From Methylobacterium sp. J-078 (GTDB lineage: Bacteria; Pseudomonadota; Alphaproteobacteria; Rhizobiales; Beijerinckiaceae): a DNA stretch of 64,000 bases. Each line of letters begins with the position of its first letter. The first letter of the stretch is position 1. The position numbers were made by a program, and so were the translations under genes. The notes beneath the pieces are model-generated. The model was not told the DNA's origin. It saw nothing but the letters and a program-made list of their open reading frames with translations, and searched no databases. Below, piece by piece: positions 49,577 through 59,733 of this stretch. The stretch is from contig NZ_JAKSYI010000057.1 of NCBI RefSeq assembly GCF_022829285.1, positions 1-64,000 on the forward strand, written 5' to 3'.

Positions 49577-50965
49577 ATGGCCGATGCGGGGTTGGGGGGC
49601 ATCGCGTTGGGCATCGCGACGGACAGGATCGGGGCCGGCGGCCGCTGGGGCGGTCTCGCCCGCCTGCGCGGCGGCGCCGCCGGGGCGGCCATCGACGTCT
49701 TCGCCATCCGCATCGCGGCCGCGGGCTTCGCCTATGTGGCGCAGGTGCTGATGGCGCGCCTGATGGGGGGCACCGAGTACGGCATCTTCGCTGCCATCTG
49801 GGTCTGGATCGCGATCCTCGGGCATTCGGCCACCCTCGGCCTGTCGCAGGGGGCCTGCCGCTTCCTGCCCGCCGACCAGGCGCGGGGCGATCTCGCCTCC
49901 GTGCGCGCCTACCTCGTCGGCGGGCTCGCCGTCACCCTGGCCTGCGCCGTGGCCGTCGCCCTCGGGGGGCTTGCGTTGGTCTGGGCCGAGGGCTCGCTGC
50001 TGGCCGGGCCCTATGCGGCCCCGCTCCTCGTGGCCGCCCTCGTGCTCCCGCTCTTCGCCCTCCAGGATTACTGCGAGGGCATCGCCCGCAGCCAGAACTG
50101 GGCGGTCCTCGCCATCGCGCCGCCCTACCTGCTGCGCCAGGGCCTGATCATGGCCGCCATGCTGCTCGCGGTCGGCCTCGGTGCCCCGGCGGAGGCGCGC
50201 ATCGCCGTGCTGTGCACCCTCGTGGCCACGGGCATCGCCGTGGGCGTCCAGGCCGGCGCCCTGATGCTGCGGCTGCGCCGGAGCCTGCCCGCCGGTCCGC
50301 GCCGCTACGCCTGGCGGCGCTGGTTCCGGGCCTGCCTGCCCATCGCGGCCGGGGATCTGGCCAGCGCCGGATTCAGCTTCGTCGACGTGGTGGTGCTGAG
50401 CCTGCTAGCGCCCCCGGCCACGGTGGGGCTCTACTTCGCCGCCACCCGGATCCAGCAATTCGTGGTCTTCGTGCATTTCGCCGCCACCGCCGCCACGGCG
50501 CAGCGCTTCACCGCCGCCCACGCCGCCGGGGACCGGGCCGGCCTCGCCGCCCTGGTGCGGATGCAGGCGCGCCTGGCCCTGGCGGCCACGATCCTGGTCG
50601 GCGCGGCGGTGCTGGCCGCCGCGCCCCTGCTCCTCGGGCTGTTCGGCCCCGAATTCCGGGCGAGCCTGCCGATCCTCGCCGTGCTGGTCGCCGGCAGCGT
50701 CGCGGCCGGCCTGTTCGGGCCGGGGGAGGACCTCCTCAACATGCTGGGGGGCGAGCGGATCGCCGCTCTCGTGACCGTGGGGATGCTGGCCCTGGCCGGG
50801 GGCCTCTGCCTCGTCCTCGTGCCGCTCCTCGGGGTCGTGGGGGCAGCGCTCGCCATGGCGCTCGCCACCACCCTGCGGGCCGGCGCCATGGCGCTGGCCG
50901 CCCGGGCCGTGCACGGATTGTCGACGCCGGTCTGGCCGGGCCCGTCCGGACGGAGCGTCCCATGA
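49577..50965 (+). CDS. Polysaccharide flippase-like membrane protein
   Basis: 462 residues with 12 or more hydrophobic helices in the Wzx/MATE-like (MVF-superfamily) order: RIAAAGFAYVAQVLMARLMG, AAIWVWIAILGHSATLGLSQ and YFAATRIQQFVVFVHFAATA. Expected to move lipid-linked oligosaccharides across the inner membrane. The first 35 residues are Gly-rich and polar. Its stop overlaps the next start (ATGA at 50962), so it is coupled to the FemAB-like gene. No glycosyltransferase is in the window. Confidence 0.8.
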   Translation: MADAGLGGIALGIATDRIGAGGRWGGLARLRGGAAGAAIDVFAIRIAAAGFAYVAQVLMARLMGGTEYGIFAAIWVWIAILGHSATLGLSQGACRFLPADQARGDLASVRAYLVGGLAVTLACAVAVALGGLALVWAEGSLLAGPYAAPLLVAALVLPLFALQDYCEGIARSQNWAVLAIAPPYLLRQGLIMAAMLLAVGLGAPAEARIAVLCTLVATGIAVGVQAGALMLRLRRSLPAGPRRYAWRRWFRACLPIAAGDLASAGFSFVDVVVLSLLAPPATVGLYFAATRIQQFVVFVHFAATAATAQRFTAAHAAGDRAGLAALVRMQARLALAATILVGAAVLAAAPLLLGLFGPEFRASLPILAVLVAGSVAAGLFGPGEDLLNMLGGERIAALVTVGMLALAGGLCLVLVPLLGVVGAALAMALATTLRAGAMALAARAVHGLSTPVWPGPSGRSVP

Positions 50966-52185
50966 CCGCCGCGCGCGCCCTCGCGCTGGGCGGGGCCGCC
51001 CCGGACCTGGGCGCCCCGGACTTGGCCGCCGCGGACTTGGCCCACGCCGTCACCACCCTCGGCGCCCTCGGAGCTGAGGCGCAGGCCTGGGACGAGCTCA
51101 CGGCGCGGGCCGGCGACGCCCATCCCTATTACGGTCGACACGTGATGCGGGCGCACGCGGAGAGCGGCCTCGCGAGCCCCGACCTGCCGGTCCTCGTGGT
51201 CCGCAGCGGGCGCGGGCTGGAGGCTCTGCTGCCCTTCCGCATGTCCTACGACATCTGCGGCCTCGGCCGGCCCCTGGCGCTCCCCTTCGTCTCGCCCTTC
51301 GTCACCGCGACGGCGCCCCTGGTCGCGGCGGGACCGGAGCGCCCGGCCGTCCTCGCGGCCCTGGTGGCGGGCCTGCGGGCCGCGTCCGGCGGACGCCCGT
51401 GGCGCTGGCCGCTCCTCGCCGTCGAGGCGCCCCTCGGCCGCGACCTCTGCGCCGCCCTCGACGCGGCCGGTTGGGCGCGGGGCGAGGTCGGGCGCTTCGC
51501 GCGTCCCGTCCTCGACCGGCGCGCCGACCACGCGGCCTTCCTCGACGGGCATCCCCATCGCGGCCGCCTCAAGGACCTGCGTCGCCGCCAGCGCCGCCTC
51601 GCCGAGGCGGGCGCCGTCACCTACGCCTCCGCCACGGGCGGTGCCGCCCTCGCCGGGGCGGTCGAGGGCTTCTTTGCCCTCGAGGGGTCGGGCTGGAAGG
51701 GCGAGGCGGGCAGCGCCATGGCCTGCCGCCCCGCCCATGCGGCCTTCGCGCGCGCGGTGTTCGGGACGGCGCCGGGACCGGTGCGGGTCCGGGCCGACAC
51801 CCTCAGCCTCGACGGCCGGGCGCTGGCGATCAGCCTCGCCCTGATCTCCGGCGGGACCGCCTACCTCCTGAAGACCGCCTACGACGAGGCGGCCCGGAGC
51901 CTGGCGCCGGGATTGCTGCTGGAAGCCGAGATCGTGCGGGCGCTCCACGACGACGCTTTCGCGGGCCGCCTCGACTCGGCGACGATGGGGGATTCGCCCC
52001 TCGAGAGTCTATACCGGGAGCACGAGGCCGTGGCCGAGATCGTGGCGGTGCCGGGTGAGGTGCGCCGCCTCATCAGCCTGGAGCGGCGCCTGCGCCTCGC
52101 CCGCCTGGAGGCGGAGGCCCGCAGCGAGGCCAAGCGCCTGTTGCGGCGCCGGTCGGGCGGCGGCGCCCGCGGTATCGGGCCCTGA
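50962..52185 (+). CDS. FemAB/CelD-like GNAT acyltransferase
   Basis: 407 residues. The N-terminus is low complexity (repeats of P-D-L-x-A-x-D-L). The rest follows the BioF2/CelD-like acetyltransferase pattern of polysaccharide clusters: [20 protein letters not shown] near the start, [20 protein letters not shown], then [40 protein letters not shown] and [20 protein letters not shown]. Cytosolic; likely transfers an acyl or aminoacyl group to a polymer precursor. Translationally coupled to the flippase. Confidence 0.8.
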   Translation: MTAARALALGGAAPDLGAPDLAAADLAHAVTTLGALGAEAQAWDELTARAGDAHPYYGRHVMRAHAESGLASPDLPVLVVRSGRGLEALLPFRMSYDICGLGRPLALPFVSPFVTATAPLVAAGPERPAVLAALVAGLRAASGGRPWRWPLLAVEAPLGRDLCAALDAAGWARGEVGRFARPVLDRRADHAAFLDGHPHRGRLKDLRRRQRRLAEAGAVTYASATGGAALAGAVEGFFALEGSGWKGEAGSAMACRPAHAAFARAVFGTAPGPVRVRADTLSLDGRALAISLALISGGTAYLLKTAYDEAARSLAPGLLLEAEIVRALHDDAFAGRLDSATMGDSPLESLYREHEAVAEIVAVPGEVRRLISLERRLRLARLEAEARSEAKRLLRRRSGGGARGIGP

Positions 52186-52244
52186 CGCGCCGGTTCGTCC
52201 GTGCTACTGCGCGGCCTCGGCACGCCAGACAGGACTTCAGCCCC

Positions 52245-52664
52245 ATGCGCCGTCCGTTCTACGCCCTCACCGGAGCCTTGATCCTCGCCATGACCGCATC
52301 CGCATCCGCCGAGACCATCACCACGCCCTCGGGCCTGCAGTACCGCGACGAGGTCGTGGGCACCGGGCCCGAGCCGAAGGCCGGCCAGAAGGTCAGCGTC
52401 CATTACACCGGCTGGCTCGACGAGGGCGGCAAGCCGGGCAAGAAGTTCGATTCGTCGCGCGACCGCGGCACGCCCTTCACCTTCACCCTCGGCGCCGGCC
52501 AGGTCATCGCCGGCTGGGATACGGGCGTCGCCACGATGAGGGTCGGCGGCAAGCGCACCCTGATCATCCCGCCGGACCAGGGTTACGGCCCGCGCGGTGC
52601 CGGCGGCGTGATCCCGCCCAACGCCACGCTGATCTTCGATGTGGAACTGCTCGGCGCCCGCTGA
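52245..52664 (+). CDS. FKBP-type peptidyl-prolyl isomerase, secreted
   Basis: 139 residues. Signal peptide [20 protein letters not shown], cleaved near SASAET. A complete FKBP domain: [60 protein letters not shown] and [20 protein letters not shown], with the conserved active-site Tyr, Phe and Trp. It assists folding of periplasmic proteins by cis-trans isomerisation of X-Pro bonds. Stand-alone; 59 bases after the acyltransferase gene. Confidence 0.92.
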   Translation: MRRPFYALTGALILAMTASASAETITTPSGLQYRDEVVGTGPEPKAGQKVSVHYTGWLDEGGKPGKKFDSSRDRGTPFTFTLGAGQVIAGWDTGVATMRVGGKRTLIIPPDQGYGPRGAGGVIPPNATLIFDVELLGAR

Positions 52665-52695
52665 GGCCCGCGCGACGGGTTCCGGCCGGGTGGCA

Positions 52696-53922
52696 CTACC
52701 CGGCCGGGCTCGGATCCTCCGTCCGCGGCTTGGTATCGGCGGGCGGTCGGTACACGAGGCCGACCTCGCCGGGGGACGACGTGGTGAAGGTGATGCCGGC
52801 CCTCTCCAGGGCGGTGCGGATCGCGGCGCGTGTCCGGGGGCGCAGGGCACCGCCGCCGCTCTCTTCGAGGCGCTTGACGCTGGAATCCGAGACCCTGGCC
52901 GCCGCGGCCAGTTCCGGAATCGACCAATTCAGCAGCGCCCGCGCTCCGCGCACCAGGGAGCCGGGCAGATCGTCGAGCCGGGCGCCGGCGGGCTGCGCCA
53001 TCGCGGTGGCCGAACTCGTCAGGTCGAGAATGAGGCCGATCCACTCGCTCACGGTCCGGTCCGGATTGAGCAGAGGCACGGCGCGGCTGTTCACCCAGCG
53101 ATAGGTCCCGTCCGCGCAGCGCAGCCGGTAATTGGATTCGTAGGTCTCGCCCCGTTCGAACGCCCGATCCCAGGCGTGCAGGGCGCGGGCCTGATCCTCC
53201 GGATGGACGGCGTGGATCCAGCCGCCCCGGCGCCATTCCGCCTCGGATTGTCCCGTCAGCTCGCACCATGCGGGACAGGACCAGTGGGTCCCGTCCCCGT
53301 TCGCGATCCAGACCACGGCTGCGATGGCCTGGACGAGGCCCTGATAGCGCGCCCGGCTCCGGTCGATCACCTGTGCCGCCTCCCGGCGGCTCGTGATGTC
53401 GATGATGATCCCGTCCATGCGGACCGGAGCGCCGTCGGTCCCCAGCACGACGTCCGCCTTGATCTCGATACAGCGTACGGTCCTGTCGGGCCGGACGATG
53501 CGCAACTCGCGATGGACCGACAGGCCCGAGTTGACGGCCGCCAGGATTTCCTCGCGGATGCCGCAATCCGCCGGATGAACGAGGTCCAGGACGTTGGTGC
53601 TACCCGCACGGGACAGTCCGGCGATGCGCAGGAGGCCGTCCGACATCATCATGGAGAGGTCGCGCAGCTCGATCGACCAGACTCCGATCTGTGCCTGATC
53701 CTCGATCAGGCGCAGCATGTGGCTCGCGGACGTCGCCGAGCGGGAATGAAAGATACGATCCAAAAAGCGATGCTCTGACGGACTTGGGTTTTCGAATGGC
53801 ACGGTTTCTTTGTTTCCGCGCCGATCGTGAGGGCCCTTTACTGGCTCACCGGTTAGGCTCGGGTTCGGAGCCTGGCTCCTGGGATCATGATATAACAGAA
53901 CAGAGCGCCGGATAAAATTCAT
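52696..53922 (-). CDS. PAS-PAS-XRE fusion regulator
   Basis: 408 residues. PAS 1, about residues 70-180: LRLIEDQAQIGVWSIELRDL, VHRELRIVRPDRTVRCIEIK, and VRMDGIIIDITSRREA. PAS 2, about residues 185-305: GLVQAIAAVVWIANGDGTHW, WIHAVHPEDQARALHAWDRA and YRWVNSRAVPLLNPDRTVSE. The C-terminus has an XRE-type HTH: ARALLNWSIPELAAAARVSD then SSVKRLEESGGG. It thus joins sensing and DNA binding in one chain without a kinase. No transmembrane helix. The first 50 residues are low confidence; an internal start is possible. Confidence 0.8.
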   Translation of the reverse strand: MNFIRRSVLLYHDPRSQAPNPSLTGEPVKGPHDRRGNKETVPFENPSPSEHRFLDRIFHSRSATSASHMLRLIEDQAQIGVWSIELRDLSMMMSDGLLRIAGLSRAGSTNVLDLVHPADCGIREEILAAVNSGLSVHRELRIVRPDRTVRCIEIKADVVLGTDGAPVRMDGIIIDITSRREAAQVIDRSRARYQGLVQAIAAVVWIANGDGTHWSCPAWCELTGQSEAEWRRGGWIHAVHPEDQARALHAWDRAFERGETYESNYRLRCADGTYRWVNSRAVPLLNPDRTVSEWIGLILDLTSSATAMAQPAGARLDDLPGSLVRGARALLNWSIPELAAAARVSDSSVKRLEESGGGALRPRTRAAIRTALERAGITFTTSSPGEVGLVYRPPADTKPRTEDPSPAG

Positions 53923-54843
53923 TTCCTTTGACGTCCTCCATTTTTGTCAATACAAATCAAACGAAGCAAATTCATAAATCATCCCAGATTTGTCATGCCC
54001 GCAGGTAGACTATCTTTCGTCTGAAATTCATGTCGGAAGGCCTCCGGAATAGGTCGATGCGATCACGCATACGCAATTGTTCGGACCTGCAATTTCTGAT
54101 GTCGGGCACGTCACGCCAAGCGTTGCGCCCGGGAATCGGAGGACATTGATCGAAACGGCGCCTGGACATAGCCGGGAAGACTGCGCACGTGTGCCGTCCT
54201 CATTGCTTCAATGTCGCGCGGGCGACTGTGCCGAGGCTGCGTATACGTCGTCGGGGCCGAGTGAACGCGCATCGACCGGGTTCGAAGACACACCGCCCTG
54301 CGCCCGCGCCCGGCTTCATCTTTCGCGCAGCAGGGGTCCCCGTCCGGTCGGGCTCCGTTTGGGAAACCGGAGCCGTACGTTTCGATTGCGGGTCGACTTC
54401 AACAATCCGTAATGCCGGCGCGGCCGATCATGGCCCGCGCCTGCGATTGTTTGCAGAGCCGCCCTGCTTGCGGACGGATGTTGGTGTTCCGTTGATCTCC
54501 GGGGCGTCGGGATCGCTTCCCCGCATCCGATGCCCGGCGTCTCTCGTCGCCGCCGGATCGGAGGACGGCGTGGCTTTACGCGACTGATTCGCCGTGGCGC
54601 GACGATCCGGAGAAATCCGCGCGGCGGACAGGTGAGGCCGGCCCGGTGCGCCCGTCCGGAACGCGATGGAACCCGAAAAGGCTGACACACGCCCCGCGTC
54701 GTCGCCGTCCGGGGCGGTTCCGGCGCGGGATCGATGGAAACCCGTGAGCGCCGATGCTCAAGTGCGGCCGGGCGGAGGCGGCATGTCACATCCCGGTCGG
54801 GATGATCGGTCATGCCGGGTCGATCGCAGCGAGGACAGATCGC
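53923..54843. other. 921-bp gap between divergent genes
   Basis: Lies between the PAS-PAS-XRE gene (leftward) and the NAD-glutamate dehydrogenase gene. The part at 53923-54020 is AT-rich and probably holds the PAS gene promoter. Frames at 54077 and 54189 have no ribosome-binding site or recognisable domain. No RNA gene recognised. Confidence 0.4.
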
Positions 54844-57800
54844 ATGGCACTGGAACGGAACGCCGCTCTCTCCAGCCCCGAGGCCCAGGGTGCCCGCAAG
54901 GATCTGCTGGGCGCCGCAGCCGACCGGGTCGAGGCCCTGGGCGGCCCGGGCGGCTTCGTCGCCGACCTGTTCGGACGCGTTCCCCCCGAGGATCTGGCCC
55001 CCTACACCCCCCAGGCCCTGGCGGACCTCGCCCTGGCGGCCCGCGCGCACCTCGCCGGGCATCGGCCGGCGGGCGCCGCCTCCGGCATCGCCGTGAGCGA
55101 CCGCACCGTCGAGCGCGAGGGGCGGCCGCGCGACCTGACCATCGTCGAGATCGTCAACGACAACCGGCCCTTCCTCCTCGATTCCTGCCTCGCCGAACTC
55201 ACCGAACAAGGGCTGACCCCGCACCTCGTCGCCCACCCGATCCTGGGCGTCGAGCGGGACGCCGCGGGGGGCCTCGTGCGCGTCGTGGGCGAGACCACCG
55301 CCGACGCCAACGCGGCGCTGGCCCGCGAGAGCTTCATCCACATCCACCTCGACCGCCTCGACGCGGAGGCGGCCCGCAGCCGGCTGATCGACGGCCTGAC
55401 GGGGGTCTTCCGGGACGTGGCGCTCGCCACCGACGATCACGACGCGATGGCCGCCCGCCTCGCACGGCTCGCCCAGGGCTACGCCAGCGCCCCGCCGCCC
55501 CTGCCGGAGGGCGAGGTCGCGGAGGCGCGCGCCTTCCTCGACTGGCTCGGCGCGGGGCACTTCACCCTGCTGGGTCTGCGCGAGCACGGGCTCGCGGGTC
55601 ACGCGGATGCGCCCGCCGAGCCCACCCTGGTGGAGGGCTCCGGCCTCGGCCTGCTGCGCGATCCCGGCACGGCGGTGCTGCGGCGCGGGGGCGCCCTCGT
55701 CGACATCACGCCCGAGATCCGCGCCTTCCTGGACGGGCCCCAGGCCCTCATCATCACCAAGGCCAGCGTGCGGTCGCGGGTCCACCGCTCCGCCTATCTC
55801 GACTACATCGCCTGCAAGCTGTTCTCCCCCGAGGGGGCGCTCAGCGGCGAGGTCGTCATGGTCGGATTGTTCACGGCCAGCGCCTACACCCTGCCCACCC
55901 GCGAGATCCCGTATCTGCGCGAGAAGGTCGTGGGGGTGGCGGCGCGGGCCGGCCTCGACCCGACCAGCCATGCCGGGCGCGGCCTCCTCGACGTGCTGGA
56001 GACCTATCCCCGCGACGACCTGTTCCAGATCGACGGCGACCGGCTCTACCGCTTCAGCCTCGCCATCGCGCACCTCGCGGACCGGCCGCGCCTGCGCGTG
56101 CTCCAGCGGCCCGACCGCTTCGGCCGCTTCGTCTCGCTCCTCGTCTACGTGCCGAAGGAGCGCTACGATTCCACCGTTCGGGCGCGGATCGGCGCGTATC
56201 TCGCCGCCGAGTATGGCGGGCGCGTCTCCGCCGCCTACCCGTACTTCCCCGAGGGGCCCCTCGCCCGCACGCACTTCATCATCGGCCTGCCCGAGGCCGG
56301 CGCCCCCGAGCGCGATCCGGCCGCCCTCGAATCGGGCATCGCCGCCCTGGTGCGGACCTGGGGCGACGACCTGCGCCTCGCCCTCGCCGAGACCCTGGAC
56401 GGCCCCCAGGCCCGGGCCCTCGCGGCCCGCTACGGGGAGGCCTTCTCGGCGGCCTATCGCGAGAGCTTTACCCCCCGCGTGGCGCTCGCCGACATTGCCA
56501 CCCTGGAGCGCCTGAGCCCCGAGCGCCCGCGCGCGGCCGATATCGGCCGGCGCGCCACCGATCCCGAATCGCAGATCCGCCTCAAGGTGTTTTCGCGGGG
56601 GGCCTCGCTCTCCCTGTCGGAGCGGGTGCCGGTGCTGGAGAACCTCGGCTTCCGCGTCGTCAACGAGCGGACCTACCGCGTCCTGCCCGCCGGCTCCGGC
56701 GAGGGCGCCCGGGTCTGGCTGCACGACATGCTGCTGGAGCGCGCCACGGGGGCGGCCATCGACCTCGCCCGCCTGGAACGCCCGCTCGAGGACGCGCTGC
56801 TGGCCCTCGGCGGCGGCCTCGCGGAATCGGACGGGTTCAACCGCCTCGTCCTTGAGGCCGAGCTGACCTGGCGCGAGGCCGCGATCCTGCGGGCCTTCGG
56901 GCGCTACCTGCGCCAGCTCCGGATCCGCTACGGCCAGGACTATCTCGCCGCGACGCTCGCCGCCCATCCGGGCCTCGCCCGCGCCCTGGTGGCGCTGTTC
57001 CAGGCCCGCTTCGACCCCGCCCTCGACAATGAGCGCGCGGCGCGCGAGGCCGAGCTCCGGGCCGGCATCGAGACCGATCTCGCCGCCGTCACCAGCCTCG
57101 ACGAGGACCGCATCCTGCGCCGCTTCGTCAACCTGATCGAGGCGGCCGTGCGCACGAACGCCTTTCAGCGCGCGGAGGGGGGCGGCGACCGCGAGACCAT
57201 CGCGTTCAAGTTCGCCTGCGCGAAGGTCGCCGGCATGCCGCTGCCGCGCCCGTTCTTCGAGATCTTCGTGTATTCGCCGCGGGTGGAGGGCGTGCATCTG
57301 CGCTTCGGCTACGTGGCGCGGGGCGGCCTGCGCTGGTCGGACCGGCCTGAGGATTTCCGCACCGAGGTGCTCGGCCTCGTGAAGGCCCAGCAGGTGAAGA
57401 ACGCCGTCATCGTGCCGGTGGGCGCCAAGGGCGGGTTCTTCCCCAAGCGCCTGCCGCCGGCGTCCGACCGGCAGGCCTGGATGGAGGAGGGCACCGAGAG
57501 CTACCGGATCTTCATCCGCACCCTCCTCGAACTGACCGACAACATCGTGGACGACGCGATCGTCCCCCCGGCCGACACGGTGCGGCACGACCCCGACGAC
57601 GCCTACCTGGTGGTGGCCGCCGACAAGGGCACCGCCACCTTCTCCGACATCGCCAACGCCCTCTCGGCCGAGCGCGGCCACTGGCTCGGCGACGCCTTCG
57701 CCTCCGGCGGCAGCCAGGGCTACGACCACAAGGGCATGGGCATCACGGCGCGCGGCGCTTGGGAGGCGGTCAAACGCCACTTCCAGGAGGTGGACATCGA

Positions 57801-59724
57801 CACCCAGAGCGACCCGATCACGGTGGCGGGCGTGGGCGACATGTCGGGCGACGTCTTCGGCAACGGCATGCTGCTCTCGAGAACCCTGCGCCTCGTCGCC
57901 GCCTTCGACCATCGCGACATCTTTCTCGATCCCAACCCCGATGCGGGCGCGAGCTTCGCCGAGCGCCGGCGCCTGTTCGACCTCGGCCGCTCCTCCTGGC
58001 GGGACTACGATCCGGCCCTGATCTCGCCCGGTGGCGGCGTCTTCGCCCGCAGCCTCAAGACCATCCCGCTCTCGCCCGAGATCCAGGCCGTGCTCGGCGT
58101 CGCGCAGGCGCAGGCGACCCCGGCCGAACTGATGCAGGCGATCCTCAAGGCGCCGGTGGACCTGCTCTGGTTCGGCGGCATCGGCACCTATATCCGCTCC
58201 ACCTCCGAATCCGACGACGAGGCGGGCGACCGGGCCAACGACGCCGTGCGCATCACCGGCGCCATGCTGCGGGCCCGGGTCATCGGCGAGGGCGCCAATC
58301 TCGGGGCGACCCAGCGCGGGCGCATCGAGGCGGCCCGCAACGGGGTTCGCCTGAACAGCGACGCCATCGACAACTCGGCCGGCGTGAACACCTCGGATGT
58401 CGAGGTGAACATCAAGATCGCCCTGATGGGCCCGGAGCGCGACGGCCGCCTCGACGGGCAAGCCCGCAATGCGCTCCTCGTGGCGATGACCGACGAGGTC
58501 GCCGCCCTGGTTCTGCGCAACAACCAGCTCCAGACCCTCGCCCTGTCGCTCGCCCAGCATCGCGGCCTGCCCGAGACTGGATTCGCCATGCGCACGATGC
58601 AGGCGCTGGAGGCGGAGGGACGCCTCGACCGCGTGGTGGAGCTCCTGCCCGACGACGCGGCGATCACCGAGCGGATGCGGAAAGGCGAGGGGCTGACCCG
58701 GCCGGAATTCGCGGTCGTCCTGGCCTATGCCAAACTTTCACTCTACGACGCGCTCCTGGCGAGCGCGGTGCCCAACGACCCCTATTTCGACCGGGAACTG
58801 CAGCGCTATTTCCCGGCGGCCCTGCGCCAGCAATTCCCCGACGCGGTGAAGGGCCACCGCCTGCGTCGCGAGATCATCAGCACCGCGCTCTCCAACATCA
58901 TCGTCAACCGTGGCGGCCCTTCCCTGGTCACCCGCCTCGTCGACGAGACCGGCGCGGATGCCGCCACCATCGCCAAGGCCTACGCCATCACCCGGGACGC
59001 CTACGGGCTGATGGAGCTGAACCAGGCCATCGACGGTCTCGCGGGTGCGTTGAGCGGCCAGGCGCAGATCGCCCTCTACGCCGAGGTCCAGGATCTGCTG
59101 ACCGGCCGCATCGTCTGGTTCATCCGCAACCTCGACCTGTCGGGGCCCATCGCGCCCATCGTCGCGCGCTACCGTGAGGGCATCGCGGCCCTCCAGAGCG
59201 TGCTGCCCGCCGTGATGGGCGAGGGGGCGAGCGCGCCGCTGGCCGCGCGGGAGGCCGAACTGACGGGTCTGGGCATGGCGCCCGCGCAGGCCGCCCGCCT
59301 CTCCGCCCTCTCGGCCCTGACCTGTGCGCCCGACATCGTGCGCGTCGCCGAGACCGGGGGCGGTACGATTCCCGACATCGCCGCGACCCACTTCGCCCTG
59401 GACCGGGACTTCCACCTCTCCGATCTCGCCGCCGCCGCCAGACAGGTCGCGACGGGCGACACCTTCGACCGCATCGCCCTGGAACGGGCGGTCTCCGATA
59501 TCGCCACCGCGCACCGTCACCTCACGGCGGAGATCATCGGTGCGGTGGGCGCCGGCTCCGAGGCGGTGGCGGCCTGGAGCCGCAGCCGCGGCGCCGCCCT
59601 CGACCATACCCGCGCGACCCTCGAATCCGTCACCGCCTCGGGGCTGACGGTCTCCAAGGCGACGGTGGCGGCGAGCCTGCTCGCGGATCTGGCGCGGCCG
59701 CGCGGGGCGCCGGCCTCGGGTTGA
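54844..59724 (+). CDS. gdhB: NAD-specific glutamate dehydrogenase, large type
   Basis: 1,626 residues from ATG 54844 (GAGGACAGATCGC upstream), the normal size of the 180-kDa class. Oxidatively deaminates glutamate to 2-oxoglutarate with NAD. The long N-terminal regulatory part includes ACT-like segments (VEIVNDNRPFLLDSCLAELT). The catalytic core contains FAYVARGGLRWSDR-like RFGYVARGGLRWSDRPEDFR, VPVGAKGGFFPKRLPP, the Rossmann-side NGMLLSRTLRLVAAFDHRDI, and IGEGANLGATQRGRIEAARN then NTSDVEVNIKIA. Single-gene unit. Symbol gdhB by family convention. Confidence 0.95.
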   Translation: MALERNAALSSPEAQGARKDLLGAAADRVEALGGPGGFVADLFGRVPPEDLAPYTPQALADLALAARAHLAGHRPAGAASGIAVSDRTVEREGRPRDLTIVEIVNDNRPFLLDSCLAELTEQGLTPHLVAHPILGVERDAAGGLVRVVGETTADANAALARESFIHIHLDRLDAEAARSRLIDGLTGVFRDVALATDDHDAMAARLARLAQGYASAPPPLPEGEVAEARAFLDWLGAGHFTLLGLREHGLAGHADAPAEPTLVEGSGLGLLRDPGTAVLRRGGALVDITPEIRAFLDGPQALIITKASVRSRVHRSAYLDYIACKLFSPEGALSGEVVMVGLFTASAYTLPTREIPYLREKVVGVAARAGLDPTSHAGRGLLDVLETYPRDDLFQIDGDRLYRFSLAIAHLADRPRLRVLQRPDRFGRFVSLLVYVPKERYDSTVRARIGAYLAAEYGGRVSAAYPYFPEGPLARTHFIIGLPEAGAPERDPAALESGIAALVRTWGDDLRLALAETLDGPQARALAARYGEAFSAAYRESFTPRVALADIATLERLSPERPRAADIGRRATDPESQIRLKVFSRGASLSLSERVPVLENLGFRVVNERTYRVLPAGSGEGARVWLHDMLLERATGAAIDLARLERPLEDALLALGGGLAESDGFNRLVLEAELTWREAAILRAFGRYLRQLRIRYGQDYLAATLAAHPGLARALVALFQARFDPALDNERAAREAELRAGIETDLAAVTSLDEDRILRRFVNLIEAAVRTNAFQRAEGGGDRETIAFKFACAKVAGMPLPRPFFEIFVYSPRVEGVHLRFGYVARGGLRWSDRPEDFRTEVLGLVKAQQVKNAVIVPVGAKGGFFPKRLPPASDRQAWMEEGTESYRIFIRTLLELTDNIVDDAIVPPADTVRHDPDDAYLVVAADKGTATFSDIANALSAERGHWLGDAFASGGSQGYDHKGMGITARGAWEAVKRHFQEVDIDTQSDPITVAGVGDMSGDVFGNGMLLSRTLRLVAAFDHRDIFLDPNPDAGASFAERRRLFDLGRSSWRDYDPALISPGGGVFARSLKTIPLSPEIQAVLGVAQAQATPAELMQAILKAPVDLLWFGGIGTYIRSTSESDDEAGDRANDAVRITGAMLRARVIGEGANLGATQRGRIEAARNGVRLNSDAIDNSAGVNTSDVEVNIKIALMGPERDGRLDGQARNALLVAMTDEVAALVLRNNQLQTLALSLAQHRGLPETGFAMRTMQALEAEGRLDRVVELLPDDAAITERMRKGEGLTRPEFAVVLAYAKLSLYDALLASAVPNDPYFDRELQRYFPAALRQQFPDAVKGHRLRREIISTALSNIIVNRGGPSLVTRLVDETGADAATIAKAYAITRDAYGLMELNQAIDGLAGALSGQAQIALYAEVQDLLTGRIVWFIRNLDLSGPIAPIVARYREGIAALQSVLPAVMGEGASAPLAAREAELTGLGMAPAQAARLSALSALTCAPDIVRVAETGGGTIPDIAATHFALDRDFHLSDLAAAARQVATGDTFDRIALERAVSDIATAHRHLTAEIIGAVGAGSEAVAAWSRSRGAALDHTRATLESVTASGLTVSKATVAASLLADLARPRGAPASG

Positions 59725-59733
59725 CGGCGGCCG

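Noticed and set aside
54316..58560. 1,414-residue minus-strand open frame opposite gdhB
   Set aside because: A GC-bias shadow: low-complexity Gly/Arg/Ala/Asp product, no domain, no ribosome-binding site, and exact antisense to a clearly identified dehydrogenase.
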